This document shows positions 43,481 through 51,322 of a stretch of 64,000 nucleotides of DNA, piece after piece (the first letter of the stretch is position 1; every line of letters starts with the position of its first letter). The stretch is from an uncultured Lachnospiraceae bacterium (GTDB taxonomy: Bacteria > Bacillota > Clostridia > Lachnospirales > Lachnospiraceae): contig CAJURT010000003.1 in assembly GCA_910588875.1 (NCBI GenBank), positions 28,219 through 92,218 of the forward strand. The letters are read 5' to 3'. The translations under genes were made by a program, and so were the position numbers. Under the pieces are notes generated by a model, which worked only from the letters and a program-made list of their open reading frames with translations, did no database searches and was not told the origin of the DNA.

Positions 43481-43509
43481 TTGACAAAATACACAATAAA
43501 GTGTATGAT
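43481..43509 (+). promoter_or_regulatory. promoter of the TRAP transporter operon
   Basis: TTGACA and TATGAT with a 17-base spacer in the 318-base divergent control region 43331-43648. The remaining leader to 43648 shows no further structure I can support. Confidence 0.85.
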
Positions 43510-43521
43510 AACAACATCGAG

Positions 43522-43547
43522 TTGTATCCAATATCCGGTGTCCAAAA
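43522..43547. promoter_or_regulatory. candidate GntR operator at the TRAP promoter
   Basis: Three seven-base direct repeats in a row, GTATCCA, ATATCCG, GTGTCCA, beginning at 43524 just past the expected transcription start. Confidence 0.65.
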
Positions 43548-43648
43548 TTTGAGATATTAGATATGAGAACGAAAGCTACAGGAACATACAAAGCGGAAGG
43601 GCAGCAGGAATCGCAGGAACTGCTGCCGAAAAAGAAAGGAAGGGGAAC

Positions 43649-44821
43649 ATGAGAAAAGGAAGATTATTGGCATGGGGGATGGCGGCAGCGATGGTACTCT
43701 CTTTTATGACAGGCTGCAAAAGCGGGAACGAAGGAGGAAGCAGCAGTGCCGGGGCTCAGGAGAATACGCAAAAGTCTGCTTCATCTGCCGGTGAGACTCC
43801 GGCGGCAAAAGACGGGAATAAGGAGACGATTACACTGCGGATTGGGTCAGGACATTCTGAGTCGAATCCATGGATCACAGCTTTGGAAGACTATTTTGTC
43901 ACAAATGTTTCGGAACGTGTCAGCCAGGAGACAAACTATGAGATCAACTGGGTGAAGTCCTACGGCGGAGCGGTGATTTCCCTTGGCAATGAACTGCAGG
44001 GAGTTCAGGACGGGCTGGTGGATATCGGCTGTACGATCTTGGTGTTCGAGGCTTCCCGTCTGCCGCTTCAGGATATGGTGTACAGCATGCCGTTTTCCTG
44101 CTCGGATCCGTTGATTGTGGCAGAGACGATCAAACAGATTTATTCGGAATATCCGGAGTTTACGGAGACCTACGAGAAGAATTATAATCAGAAATTTATT
44201 GGTATCGGTGTTTCAGACCCCTATGGCTTTTACAGCACAAAGGAAGTGAGATCCTTAGAGGATGTGAATGGCATGAAGATCGGTGCGGCAGGCATCAACC
44301 TTTCCTGGATTGAAGGATCCGGCGCGGTGGGGGTTCAGACTTCCTTAAATGACACCTATCAGAACCTTCAGACAAATGTGTGCCAGGCAACCATTCAGCC
44401 CACCCGTTCCTGCGTGAATCTTAAGGTGTACGAGGTGGCGCCCTATTACCTGGATGCCAATTTCAATGTAGTGCCTTTTAATTCCATTACCGTGAACTTA
44501 GACACCTGGAACGATCTGCCGCAGGAGATACAGACCATTCTGACAGAGGTGGGAGAGGGATATCTGGATTATGAGGCAAACTATATCAATGAGGTTCATG
44601 AGCAGGACCTGAAAACTCTTGAGGAGCAGGGATGCACGATTGTCAGCCTGAGCAGAGAGGAGCAGGAAAAGTGGGCGGCGAGCCTTCCGGATATTGTCAG
44701 CGGACTGGTAAAGAGCCTGGATGATGCCGGCTACAGTGGAGCAGAGATTGTGTCCAGATATTATGAGATTCTGGAATCTCATGGGGTGGAGAGAGTGAGA
44801 GACTGGAACATCGGAGGATGA
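43649..44821 (+). CDS. TRAP transporter substrate-binding lipoprotein (DctP family)
   Basis: A 390-residue binding protein with lipobox SFMTGC (Cys23) and a Ser/Gly/Ala linker. DctP features include LRIGSGHSESNPWITALEDY, the segment DVNGMKIGAAG, and SITVNLDTWNDLPQEIQTIL. Such proteins bind carboxylate-bearing compounds and feed a sodium-driven permease. The usual substrate-anchoring Arg segment is not obvious to me, so ligand class is open. First gene of the operon, with AGGAAGGGG before its ATG. Confidence 0.93.
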   Translation: MRKGRLLAWGMAAAMVLSFMTGCKSGNEGGSSSAGAQENTQKSASSAGETPAAKDGNKETITLRIGSGHSESNPWITALEDYFVTNVSERVSQETNYEINWVKSYGGAVISLGNELQGVQDGLVDIGCTILVFEASRLPLQDMVYSMPFSCSDPLIVAETIKQIYSEYPEFTETYEKNYNQKFIGIGVSDPYGFYSTKEVRSLEDVNGMKIGAAGINLSWIEGSGAVGVQTSLNDTYQNLQTNVCQATIQPTRSCVNLKVYEVAPYYLDANFNVVPFNSITVNLDTWNDLPQEIQTILTEVGEGYLDYEANYINEVHEQDLKTLEEQGCTIVSLSREEQEKWAASLPDIVSGLVKSLDDAGYSGAEIVSRYYEILESHGVERVRDWNIGG

Positions 44822-44885
44822 CAGGGCGGAAAAAGGGGCAGCAGGCAGATTGGCTGAGAGATTACGGGAAGAGAGGAGAGGGAAT

Positions 44886-45422
44886 ATGTCCGTTTTGCGG
44901 AAATGGGATAAGCTTCTGGAGCGTTTTTTGGGAATTATCAATGGAATTGCCGCTATTTCTGTATTTATGATTATGTTGTTGATAACAGCGGATGTGCTGA
45001 GCAGATTTCTGCTGAACAAGCCGTTTGCCGGAACGGCGGAGATCGTCAGCAGTATTATCATTGTAGTATGCTTCTGGGAGATTCCCTATGTGGCGGTGAA
45101 GGGGGCCCATGTGAGGACTACCATGCTCTACGATAAAGCAGGAAGAAAAGGGCGCCTGATCATCGATATGGCGGCCGCCGGGCTGGGCATTCTGGTGTAT
45201 GGGTTTATTATCCGGGCCAGCTGGGCCAATCTGCTGAATGCCATTCAGATCGGTGAGGCTGAGATCGCCGGTTCAGTCCGCATCACAACGATTCCGGGGA
45301 GGTTTTCTATTATTTTCGGATCCGGGCTGATGATACTGGAATTTATCAATCAGATGATAAAATATGGCTATGAACTGATGACCGGGAAAAGCTTTGCCGG
45401 GGAAGGAGGGAGCGTGTTATGA
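44886..45422 (+). CDS. TRAP transporter small permease (DctQ family)
   Basis: A 178-residue protein with four membrane helices, for example INGIAAISVFMIMLLITADV and AGLGILVYGFIIRASWANLL. ATG 44886 lies behind AGGAGAGGG; an upstream in-frame ATG is less likely. Its stop overlaps the start of the large permease (ATGA), the usual arrangement. Confidence 0.9.
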   Translation: MSVLRKWDKLLERFLGIINGIAAISVFMIMLLITADVLSRFLLNKPFAGTAEIVSSIIIVVCFWEIPYVAVKGAHVRTTMLYDKAGRKGRLIIDMAAAGLGILVYGFIIRASWANLLNAIQIGEAEIAGSVRITTIPGRFSIIFGSGLMILEFINQMIKYGYELMTGKSFAGEGGSVL

Positions 45423-46747
45423 GTACAGGGACTGTGGCATTATTTTCACTGGTGCTTCTGCTGGTTCTGATCTTTTGCGGCGTACATCTGAGCACCTCCC
45501 TGATGTTTACCAGCGTTCTGAGCGTATATCTGTTTACGGGAAGATTTTCCACGGCCATGAATGTGCTGAGCCAGTCAGCCTGGGGAGCCGTGCGGCAATA
45601 CATGTTCGGGGTGATTCCTCTTTTTGTCCTGATGGGACTTTTGGCCAATTTATCCGGAGCCAGCCAGGACCTCTATGATTCGGCCAGCTTGCTGTTAAAG
45701 AAGGTCCGGGGCGGAGTGGGGATCGCCACGGTGGTGGCCAATGCAATCTTTGCGGCAATCACCGGAGTGACGGTTGCCTCGGCGGCGGTATTTACAAAGA
45801 TTGCCCTTCCCCAGATGCTGCGGCTCAAATATGACCGAAAGGTGGCTTTGGGCACCATCTCCGGCTCGGCAATTCTGGGGATGCTGATTCCTCCCAGCCT
45901 TCTGATGATTGTGTATGGTTCCCAGGCGGATGTATCCATCGGCAAGCTTTTTGTGGCTGCGGTGGTTCCGGGGATTTTGATGACCATTGCCTTTATCATC
46001 GTGATTCTTACCATCGCCCATATCCGGCCCAGCTATATCCCGGAGGTGGAGGATTTAAGCGAGGAGGAAAAAAAGGATTTTTGGAAGATCGTGCTGCGTC
46101 CCTGGCCCATTGTGCTTCTGATCATTGTCTCCCTGGGAGGGATCTGGTGCGGGTTTTTCACACCCACAGAGGCAGGTGGCGTGGGCGCCTTCGGGGCTTT
46201 TCTGATCGTGGTTTTAAAAGGCCGGTTTCGCTGGAAGGACTTCTGGGAGACCTTGCTCTCAGCCGGTTCCACCTCGGGGAGTGTGCTGATATTGCTGGTG
46301 TCCGCCTCCACCTATTCCAAGACCTTATCCATGTGCGGGGTGATCAATGTGATCCGCACCTTTGTGGAGGGGATGAATGTGGCGCCGTTGGTGATCATAT
46401 TGGTATTTATTGTGATTCTGATGATACTGGGCTGTATCCTGGATTCCACCTCCATTTTGCTTTTGACTACGCCTTTGATGTGTCCGATTGTGGCGGACAT
46501 GGGGTATGATCTGGTATGGTTCGGCCTGGTGATGATTATCGCCATTGAGACCGGGATGATCACGCCGCCCTTTGGCATGAATGTGTTTACCGTCAAATCT
46601 TCCCTGTACGGGATGGAGGGGATGGAGAATATCTCGGTCAATGAGATATTTGCCGGCTCCCTGTGGTTCCTTGTGGCGATTATTGTGGTGGATCTGATCT
46701 GTGTGCTGATTCCATCGGTGGTGTTGTTTTTGCCCAATGCTATGTAG
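45419..46747 (+). CDS. TRAP transporter large permease (DctM family)
   Basis: A 442-residue permease with about 12 hydrophobic segments. Family segments: PLFVLMGLLANLSG, AAITGVTVASAAVFTKIALP, GSAILGMLIPPSLLMIVYGS, GFFTPTEAGGVGAFGAF and IETGMITPPFGMNVFTVKS. It is the main translocation subunit, probably driven by a Na+ gradient, and forms a complete TRAP system with the two genes before it. Confidence 0.95.
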   Translation: MSTGTVALFSLVLLLVLIFCGVHLSTSLMFTSVLSVYLFTGRFSTAMNVLSQSAWGAVRQYMFGVIPLFVLMGLLANLSGASQDLYDSASLLLKKVRGGVGIATVVANAIFAAITGVTVASAAVFTKIALPQMLRLKYDRKVALGTISGSAILGMLIPPSLLMIVYGSQADVSIGKLFVAAVVPGILMTIAFIIVILTIAHIRPSYIPEVEDLSEEEKKDFWKIVLRPWPIVLLIIVSLGGIWCGFFTPTEAGGVGAFGAFLIVVLKGRFRWKDFWETLLSAGSTSGSVLILLVSASTYSKTLSMCGVINVIRTFVEGMNVAPLVIILVFIVILMILGCILDSTSILLLTTPLMCPIVADMGYDLVWFGLVMIIAIETGMITPPFGMNVFTVKSSLYGMEGMENISVNEIFAGSLWFLVAIIVVDLICVLIPSVVLFLPNAM

Positions 46748-46783
46748 GGCGCGTGTTATTATATTATAGGAGAGAAAGGAGTT

Positions 46784-47437
46784 ATGAAAATGGCAAATGT
46801 GAAAATTCCCAGGGAGAAGGTGGCAATCGTACTGATTGAGCCGCAGAATGATTTTCTGTCAGAGGGCGGCACCATGTATGCCCATATTAAGGAGCAGCTG
46901 GCGGAGCGGCATGTGATCGCCAATCTCCAGGAACTTCTTGGTCAGGCTCGGGGAAAGGTGGCGAAGATTTTTTACTGTCCCTTCCATCCCTTTGACCCGG
47001 GGTTTCCGGAACTGAAAAAGGGAGGCCCTGCCTGTGAGGGGCTGCGGGGGATCGAGATGGATATGGAGGCGGACTGGGGAACCGGGGCCTGGCTTCGGGG
47101 CACGCCGGGGCCGGAGATCATCAAAGAACTTACCCCTCAGCCCGGGGATGTGGTGGTGGAGGGCAAAAAGACTCTGGATGCGTTTCACTCCACAGGCCTG
47201 GATTATTACTTGAGAGCCAATGAGATCGAGTATGTGGCATTTACCGGCTTCCATACGGACTGGTGTGTGGAATCTTCGGCCAGGTCAGCCTACGATAAGG
47301 GATATCGGGTGATTGTGATCAGCGACTGCACGGCCACGGACACCCAGGAGGAGCAGGATTTCTGCGAAAAATGGATTTTCCCGAAGATCGGGAAGGTGAT
47401 GAATTATCGGGAATTTTTGGAGGCATTGGAGGAATAA
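46784..47437 (+). CDS. isochorismatase-family cysteine hydrolase
   Basis: A 217-residue alpha/beta hydrolase of the isochorismatase group. The catalytic triad is visible as Asp (IEPQNDFLS), Lys (VEGKKTLDAF) and Cys (FHTDWCVESSARSAY). Relatives include nicotinamidase, N-carbamoylsarcosine amidase, biuret hydrolase and ureidoacrylate hydrolase, so amide or carbamoyl cleavage is likely. It is last in the TRAP operon with an AAAGGAG site, so the imported compound or an early intermediate may be its substrate. Confidence 0.9.
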   Translation: MKMANVKIPREKVAIVLIEPQNDFLSEGGTMYAHIKEQLAERHVIANLQELLGQARGKVAKIFYCPFHPFDPGFPELKKGGPACEGLRGIEMDMEADWGTGAWLRGTPGPEIIKELTPQPGDVVVEGKKTLDAFHSTGLDYYLRANEIEYVAFTGFHTDWCVESSARSAYDKGYRVIVISDCTATDTQEEQDFCEKWIFPKIGKVMNYREFLEALEE

Positions 47438-47454
47438 GCTTTAAATGATAAAAG

Positions 47455-47489
47455 GGCAGCAGCATGACAGATATAAAAATGCTGCTGCC
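47455..47489. terminator. terminator between the isochorismatase and antitoxin genes
   Basis: GGCAGCAGCAT and ATGCTGCTGCC form a perfect 11-bp stem; TGTTATT follows on the plus strand and CTTTTATC on the minus strand, so it can serve both convergent genes. Confidence 0.8.
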
Positions 47490-47507
47490 TGTTATTACAT
47501 GATATGG

Positions 47508-47735
47508 TTATGCGGCTTTTGAATAATCAATAATGGCGATTTCCTGCATAAGTTGTTTAGCGATATTAACAAGGGTTTCAAGCTGTTTTGCAACTTCATT
47601 GGGATAATATTTCTCTCCGCATTGTTCACATTCTTCACAAGGAACATTTTTAATGATGATAATACAATTTTTATAATTGACTACATGGGTTGTGAAAGAT
47701 GGAATGGTAGTTTTGCATTTACAATACATACACAT
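47508..47735 (-). CDS. YgiT/MqsA-type zinc-finger antitoxin-like protein
   Basis: A 75-residue protein with two CxxC pairs (CMYCKCK near the start and CEQCGEKYYPNE) and a C-terminal helical tail ending IDYSKAA. This is the YgiT-type zinc-finger antitoxin form; partners are usually DUF4258/MqsR-like RNase toxins encoded directly upstream. Here only an 11-codon ORF precedes it, with its stop three bases from this ATG. There is no full DNA-binding HTH domain, as in the short members of this family. Confidence 0.82.
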   Translation of the reverse strand: MCMYCKCKTTIPSFTTHVVNYKNCIIIIKNVPCEECEQCGEKYYPNEVAKQLETLVNIAKQLMQEIAIIDYSKAA

Positions 47736-47738
47736 AGT

Positions 47739-47774
47739 TTATTGCCCCTTTCTTGTTTTTAAATCTATGTCCAT
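47739..47774 (-). pseudogene. possible 11-codon remnant of a DUF4258 toxin gene
   Basis: The ORF MDIDLKTRKGQ has a good AAAGGAAG ribosome site and a TATAAT at 47804-47809 upstream. As I recall, DUF4258 toxins start like MDIE and end like DLKTRKE, so this looks like the two ends of such a gene joined by an in-frame internal deletion, with the antitoxin left behind. It may now serve only as a leader that couples translation. Confidence 0.4.
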
Positions 47775-47925
47775 AGCCGCACTTCCTTTTTATGTTTGTG
47801 CTTATTATACACTATTTTGACAGAAATTAAAATAGTTATTGATATATTTGAATTTTGCAAACAATTCGTATAATAAGAAAAGTTATCATTCATTTACTTT
47901 ATCCCCTTTTGCAATTAAAGACAAT

Positions 47926-47962
47926 CAAAAAGGGAACAAACCATCTCTGATTCATTCCCTTA
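47926..47962 (-). terminator. terminator of the reverse rubrerythrin gene
   Basis: On the minus strand AAGGGAA and TTCCCTT pair and are followed by TTTG. The stem is short (7 bp). Confidence 0.6.
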
Positions 47963-47994
47963 ATCTCAGAATCCTTTAAAAACCAGCCTTCTTC

Positions 47995-48537
47995 TTAGCC
48001 AAAGTATCTCTTCAGCAGGCCTTCAAATGCCTTGCCGTGTCTTGCCTCGTCGCGGGCCATCTCATGAACCGTGTCATGGATTGCATCCAGGTTAGCGGCT
48101 TTGGCACGCTTAGCCAGATCGAACTTACCAGCAGTAGCGCCGTTCTCAGCCTCTACGCGCAGTTCCAGGTTCTTCTTGGTGCTGTCAGTGACAACTTCGC
48201 CCAGCAGTTCAGCGAACTTTGCAGCATGCTCAGCTTCCTCATAGGCAGCCTTCTCCCAATACAGGCCGATCTCCGGATAACCTTCTCTGTGGGCAACTCT
48301 TGCCATAGCCAGATACATACCAACCTCGGTGCACTCGCCATTGAAGTTCGCTCTCAGATCAGCCATGATATCCTCGCTTACGCCCTGAGCAACCCCTACC
48401 ACATGCTCTGCAGCCCAGCTTCTCTCACCACCCTGCTCTACGAACTTGGAAGCAGGCGCTTTGCACTGGGGGCAGGACTCGGGAGCGGAATCACCTTCAT
48501 GAACGTAGCCACATACGGAACAAACCCATTTCTTCAT
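47995..48537 (-). CDS. reverse rubrerythrin
   Basis: A 180-residue non-haem iron protein with the rubredoxin centre at the N-terminus (CSVCGYVHEG then CPQCKAP) and the four-helix diiron domain after it (NGECTEVGMYLAMARVAHREG, EEAEHAAKFAELLGE, ARDEARHGKAFEGLLKRYF). The order is the reverse of classical rubrerythrin. In clostridia such proteins reduce H2O2 and O2 with electrons from NADH through small carriers. It has an AAGGAG site, its own promoter and a PerR-type box, next to a PerR-like regulator gene. Confidence 0.95.
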   Translation of the reverse strand: MKKWVCSVCGYVHEGDSAPESCPQCKAPASKFVEQGGERSWAAEHVVGVAQGVSEDIMADLRANFNGECTEVGMYLAMARVAHREGYPEIGLYWEKAAYEEAEHAAKFAELLGEVVTDSTKKNLELRVEAENGATAGKFDLAKRAKAANLDAIHDTVHEMARDEARHGKAFEGLLKRYFG

Positions 48538-48617
48538 AACGAAATCTCCTTTTCTTTATTAAAAATATTTTGATCATAAATTGGCTGAACCACTGCTGTC
48601 AGGAAGTTTTTCTAAAA

Positions 48618-48632
48618 CAGTAATGATTACTG
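48618..48632. promoter_or_regulatory. PerR/Fur-type box at the reverse rubrerythrin promoter
   Basis: CAGTAAT-G-ATTACTG is a perfect 7-1-7 palindrome, the architecture of PerR and Fur boxes. It covers the expected transcription start of the leftward rubrerythrin gene. Confidence 0.7.
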
Positions 48633-48637
48633 ATATT

Positions 48638-48666
48638 AATTTAGCACACCTTTGTCCAAATGTCAA
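48638..48666 (-). promoter_or_regulatory. promoter of the reverse rubrerythrin gene
   Basis: On the minus strand, TTGACA and TAAATT are 17 bases apart, directly upstream of the PerR-type box. Confidence 0.75.
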
Positions 48667-48716
48667 TCAGTTTTTGAGAAATATTTTCTGTAGTTTTCTT
48701 CCAACCGACAATCGGT

Positions 48717-49118
48717 TTACTGGCCGGGGGTTTCACTTTGGCCACAGCCTGTGCAGCAGCCATAGAAATAGATCATATGGCTGTCCACCGTTCCGCCAAA
48801 GGCCTTCTGGGCCTGGGACTGCAGTTCTTCCTGAGGGGGAAGGGGCAGATCCAGCACAGCACCGCAATGCCTGCATATAAAGTGGTAGTGGGGTGTTGTG
48901 TTCCAGTCAAAATGGTCCTTTCCATCCCCGCAGGTCAGTTTCTGGATTTCCCCTAATTCAGACAGGAGATTTAGGTTCCGGTATACGGTGCCCAGGCTGA
49001 TGTTGGGGAATTCTGTCCTTATGTCAGTATAGATCATGTCCGCAGTGGGATGATCCGTGCGCCGGGAAAGGCTGGCCTTGATGGATTCCCGCTGGCGGCT
49101 ATATTTTAATATTTTCAT
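48717..49118 (-). CDS. PerR-like Fur-family regulator
   Basis: A 133-residue metal-dependent repressor. The winged helix includes ISLGTVYRNLNLLSELGEI; the metal/dimer domain has DHFDWNTTPHYHFICRHCG, and structural zinc would use CRHCG and CTGCG. The short length and position beside reverse rubrerythrin favour peroxide sensing (PerR) over iron sensing. A palindromic box lies upstream of its own start as well as before the rubrerythrin gene, so it probably controls both. Confidence 0.9.
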   Translation of the reverse strand: MKILKYSRQRESIKASLSRRTDHPTADMIYTDIRTEFPNISLGTVYRNLNLLSELGEIQKLTCGDGKDHFDWNTTPHYHFICRHCGAVLDLPLPPQEELQSQAQKAFGGTVDSHMIYFYGCCTGCGQSETPGQ

Positions 49119-49189
49119 AAGCAGCCCTCTTTCTGTCAGGGAATATGTCTGGAGATGGGGAGCATTCCAGACGGATTACAGATAAAAAC

Positions 49190-49202
49190 AATAACAGTTA
49201 TT
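49190..49202. promoter_or_regulatory. PerR/Fur-type box upstream of the perR-like gene
   Basis: AATAAC-A-GTTATT is a perfect palindrome in an AT-rich stretch 72 bases before the leftward perR-like gene, consistent with autoregulation. Confidence 0.6.
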
Positions 49203-49357
49203 ATTTTATATAAAAGAAAGGGGTGTGTCAAGAGGGGGAGAGCGGTAAATTTTGGGAAAAATCCGCCGGGGAAAAGACGTTAGGCTTATAAAAGCCCTGT
49301 TCACGGCAGTGTTTTTACTATATAATAGATGTGGGTACATAACCGGGAGGAAAAGCA

Positions 49358-49592
49358 TTGACAGCGAAAATTCAACAGAAAGGGCAATTATGTAGTGTTT
49401 GACAGTGAAACCGTGCACCATGGGAATAAGGATCTGCTCCTGGTCCGGTATCAGATGTCAGAAGCAGAGGCTGAAGACCGGATCCAGCGGGGGGCAGACG
49501 TTGCTGCCAATATCCTGGTGGCGGAATTGCAGGTGGATCGCAGCACCGGCGAAATTACATATTGGGATGGCACGCGGTGGCCCAATTTTTAG
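49358..49592 (+). pseudogene. small unknown gene with an apparent one-base frameshift
   Basis: TTG 49358 lies seven bases after GGGAGG (49345-49350), itself behind a TATAAT at 49321, and opens MTAKIQQKG before the frame stops at 49400. One base over, from the AAAGGG run at 49379-49384, a frame continues NYVVFDSETVHHGNKDLL and runs to 49592 without a start codon of its own other than GTG 49395. Removing one base would give a coherent 76-residue protein ending YWDGTRWPNF. It may be a mutation, a sequence error or a real +1 shift. Family not recognised. Confidence 0.5.
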
Positions 49593-49599
49593 TGTTTTA

Positions 49600-49630
49600 T
49601 TTGCCCCCGGAATTTGGTTCCGGGGGCAAA
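49600..49630. terminator. hairpin between the frameshifted gene and the lysR-type gene
   Basis: TTTGCCCCCGGAA and TTCCGGGGGCAAA form a perfect 13-bp stem with a 5-base loop. Flanking T-tracts are weak on both strands. Confidence 0.7.
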
Positions 49631-49638
49631 TTATGCCG

Positions 49639-50577
49639 TCATATGACTTCCGTGGCAATCCGTATGAATTCCCGTGCTGCCTGTGACATATAATGGTCCT
49701 TGTGGAAACCGATCCCCAGGGTTCCGTGGGCTTTTGGGGAGTCCAGGGAGAAAAAGTTCATGGAGGTGTATTGCCTCGCCCTGTCCATAAAATCCCTGTG
49801 GCTGGAGATGAACATCTTAGGATAGAAGGTGATGCCCATCCCGCGGACGGCCAGTGCCAGCACGGTCTCAATATTTTCCGTCTCCAATACCACCTGGGGG
49901 GTAATCTGGGCATCGGCAAACATCTCGTCGGCCAGGGTGCGTACCCGGTTCCCTTTGTTGATCATCAGGAAGGGGCAGTGGCTTAGCAGGTTTAGGTCAG
50001 TGTGCTCCAGCAGCTGTTTTTTGATCTCGTCTGTCTGCCCGGGGAAAAAACGTTCCAGCAAAGAGTCGGATACAGCCAGAAGGATTTCCTCCTCACAGAG
50101 GGGGACAGTTCCTACATTTTCCACGCGGAAGGGCAGCATGCCGATGATCAGATCCACATCTCCGTGCAACAGCCCGTTGTCCAGTTCGGTGGAATTGCCC
50201 TCCAACAGCCCCAGGTCGATGTTGGGGAACTGTTCCTGGTATATTGGCAGGATCTCCGGCAGGATGACCCTCCCCCGGGTGTGGGAAAGGCCGATGGTCA
50301 GGCGCCCGATAGAAAAGTCCTTGATGTCGGCCAGTTCCCGGTAGGTTTCGCTTTTGAGGGCCAGAAGCTGCCTGGCCCGTTTTTTGAGTGCCTGGCCCGC
50401 GTAGGTCAGGGTCAGGGGGTTCGTGCGGTTAAACAGGATGACATCAAATTCCTTTTCCATGTTGGAAATATGGTTGCTTAAGGACTGCTGGGAGATGAAA
50501 AGCTGTTTGGCAGCTTTTGTGAAATTCAGTTCCTCCGCAGCCACTAAGAAATATTCCAGGTTCAGAAAGTTAATCAT
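49639..50577 (-). CDS. LysR-family transcriptional regulator
   Basis: A 312-residue LysR protein starting MINFLNLEYFLVAAEELNF with the HTH KAAKQLFISQQSLSNHI and a C-terminal periplasmic-binding-type ligand domain. ATG 50577 lies eight bases after AGGAGG; GTG 50580 is possible. Its start overlaps the end of the PHP-hydrolase gene by eight bases, so the two are probably co-translated; that is unusual for LysR genes, which tend to be divergent from their targets. Confidence 0.92.
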   Translation of the reverse strand: MINFLNLEYFLVAAEELNFTKAAKQLFISQQSLSNHISNMEKEFDVILFNRTNPLTLTYAGQALKKRARQLLALKSETYRELADIKDFSIGRLTIGLSHTRGRVILPEILPIYQEQFPNIDLGLLEGNSTELDNGLLHGDVDLIIGMLPFRVENVGTVPLCEEEILLAVSDSLLERFFPGQTDEIKKQLLEHTDLNLLSHCPFLMINKGNRVRTLADEMFADAQITPQVVLETENIETVLALAVRGMGITFYPKMFISSHRDFMDRARQYTSMNFFSLDSPKAHGTLGIGFHKDHYMSQAAREFIRIATEVI

Positions 50578-51322
50578 CACAGGAGCCTCCTAAAGCCAGA
50601 TACCTCTGCAGGGAGGGCAGGAACGGGGCGGCTTTTTCCAGGGAGTCATTGACTGCCAGTTCTTCTGGAAAACCGATTTCCTCCAGGAACTGATGGAGTC
50701 CGGAATGGTTGCCCACATCCGACTCGCAGTGGGCGTCGCTGTCTAAAATCACAGGCACCTGGTATTTTTTGCAGTATTCCAGCATGACGGACATGTTCTT
50801 GCGGGAATCCTTGCGGTGGCAGCCTGGGGAGAGGGAACTGTTGTTCAGTTCCAGGAGCACATGGTTTTCCTTGGCAGCACAGACCAGGGTTTCATAGTCA
50901 ACGGGGAAACGCCCGTCGTCCGGATGCCCGATAATCTGTACGATGGGGTTTTTCATGGCACCCAGGTAAGCAGCTGTATTCTGAGATACGGTGCCGCAGG
51001 TATAGCAGGGCTCGTGGATGCTGGCAATGCCCAGATCCAGACCTCTTTGGTAGCGGGGCTCCAGATCCAGGCCGCCATCGTAATCAATGATGTTCAGTTC
51101 GCAGCCTAACAGCAGACGGACACTGCCGATCTGCCGGGGAACTACCTTCAGGTTGAGAAAATAAAAGGGGTGGCATGCCCCTGGGATCCCCGGGGCATGT
51201 TCCGTCACGCCCAGCAGGCGGACACCCCTGGCTTCTGCGGCGTGTATCATCTCATAAAGTGTGTTGTAGGCATGGCCGCTGACAATGGTATGGGTATGCA
51301 GGTCTAGGATATCATTCATCAT
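50570..51322 (-). CDS. PHP-domain phosphatase, YcdX-like
   Basis: A 250-residue PHP metallohydrolase. The N-terminal metal motif DLHTHTIVSGHAYNTL is typical of YcdX/HisJ-like phosphatases; further metal residues lie in GVTEHAP, GIASIHEP, IIGHPDDGRFP and ILDSDAHCES. It should hydrolyse a phosphoester, with substrate unknown. The first two codons are both ATG. It overlaps the LysR gene downstream. Confidence 0.92.
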   Translation of the reverse strand: MMNDILDLHTHTIVSGHAYNTLYEMIHAAEARGVRLLGVTEHAPGIPGACHPFYFLNLKVVPRQIGSVRLLLGCELNIIDYDGGLDLEPRYQRGLDLGIASIHEPCYTCGTVSQNTAAYLGAMKNPIVQIIGHPDDGRFPVDYETLVCAAKENHVLLELNNSSLSPGCHRKDSRKNMSVMLEYCKKYQVPVILDSDAHCESDVGNHSGLHQFLEEIGFPEELAVNDSLEKAAPFLPSLQRYLALGGSCDD

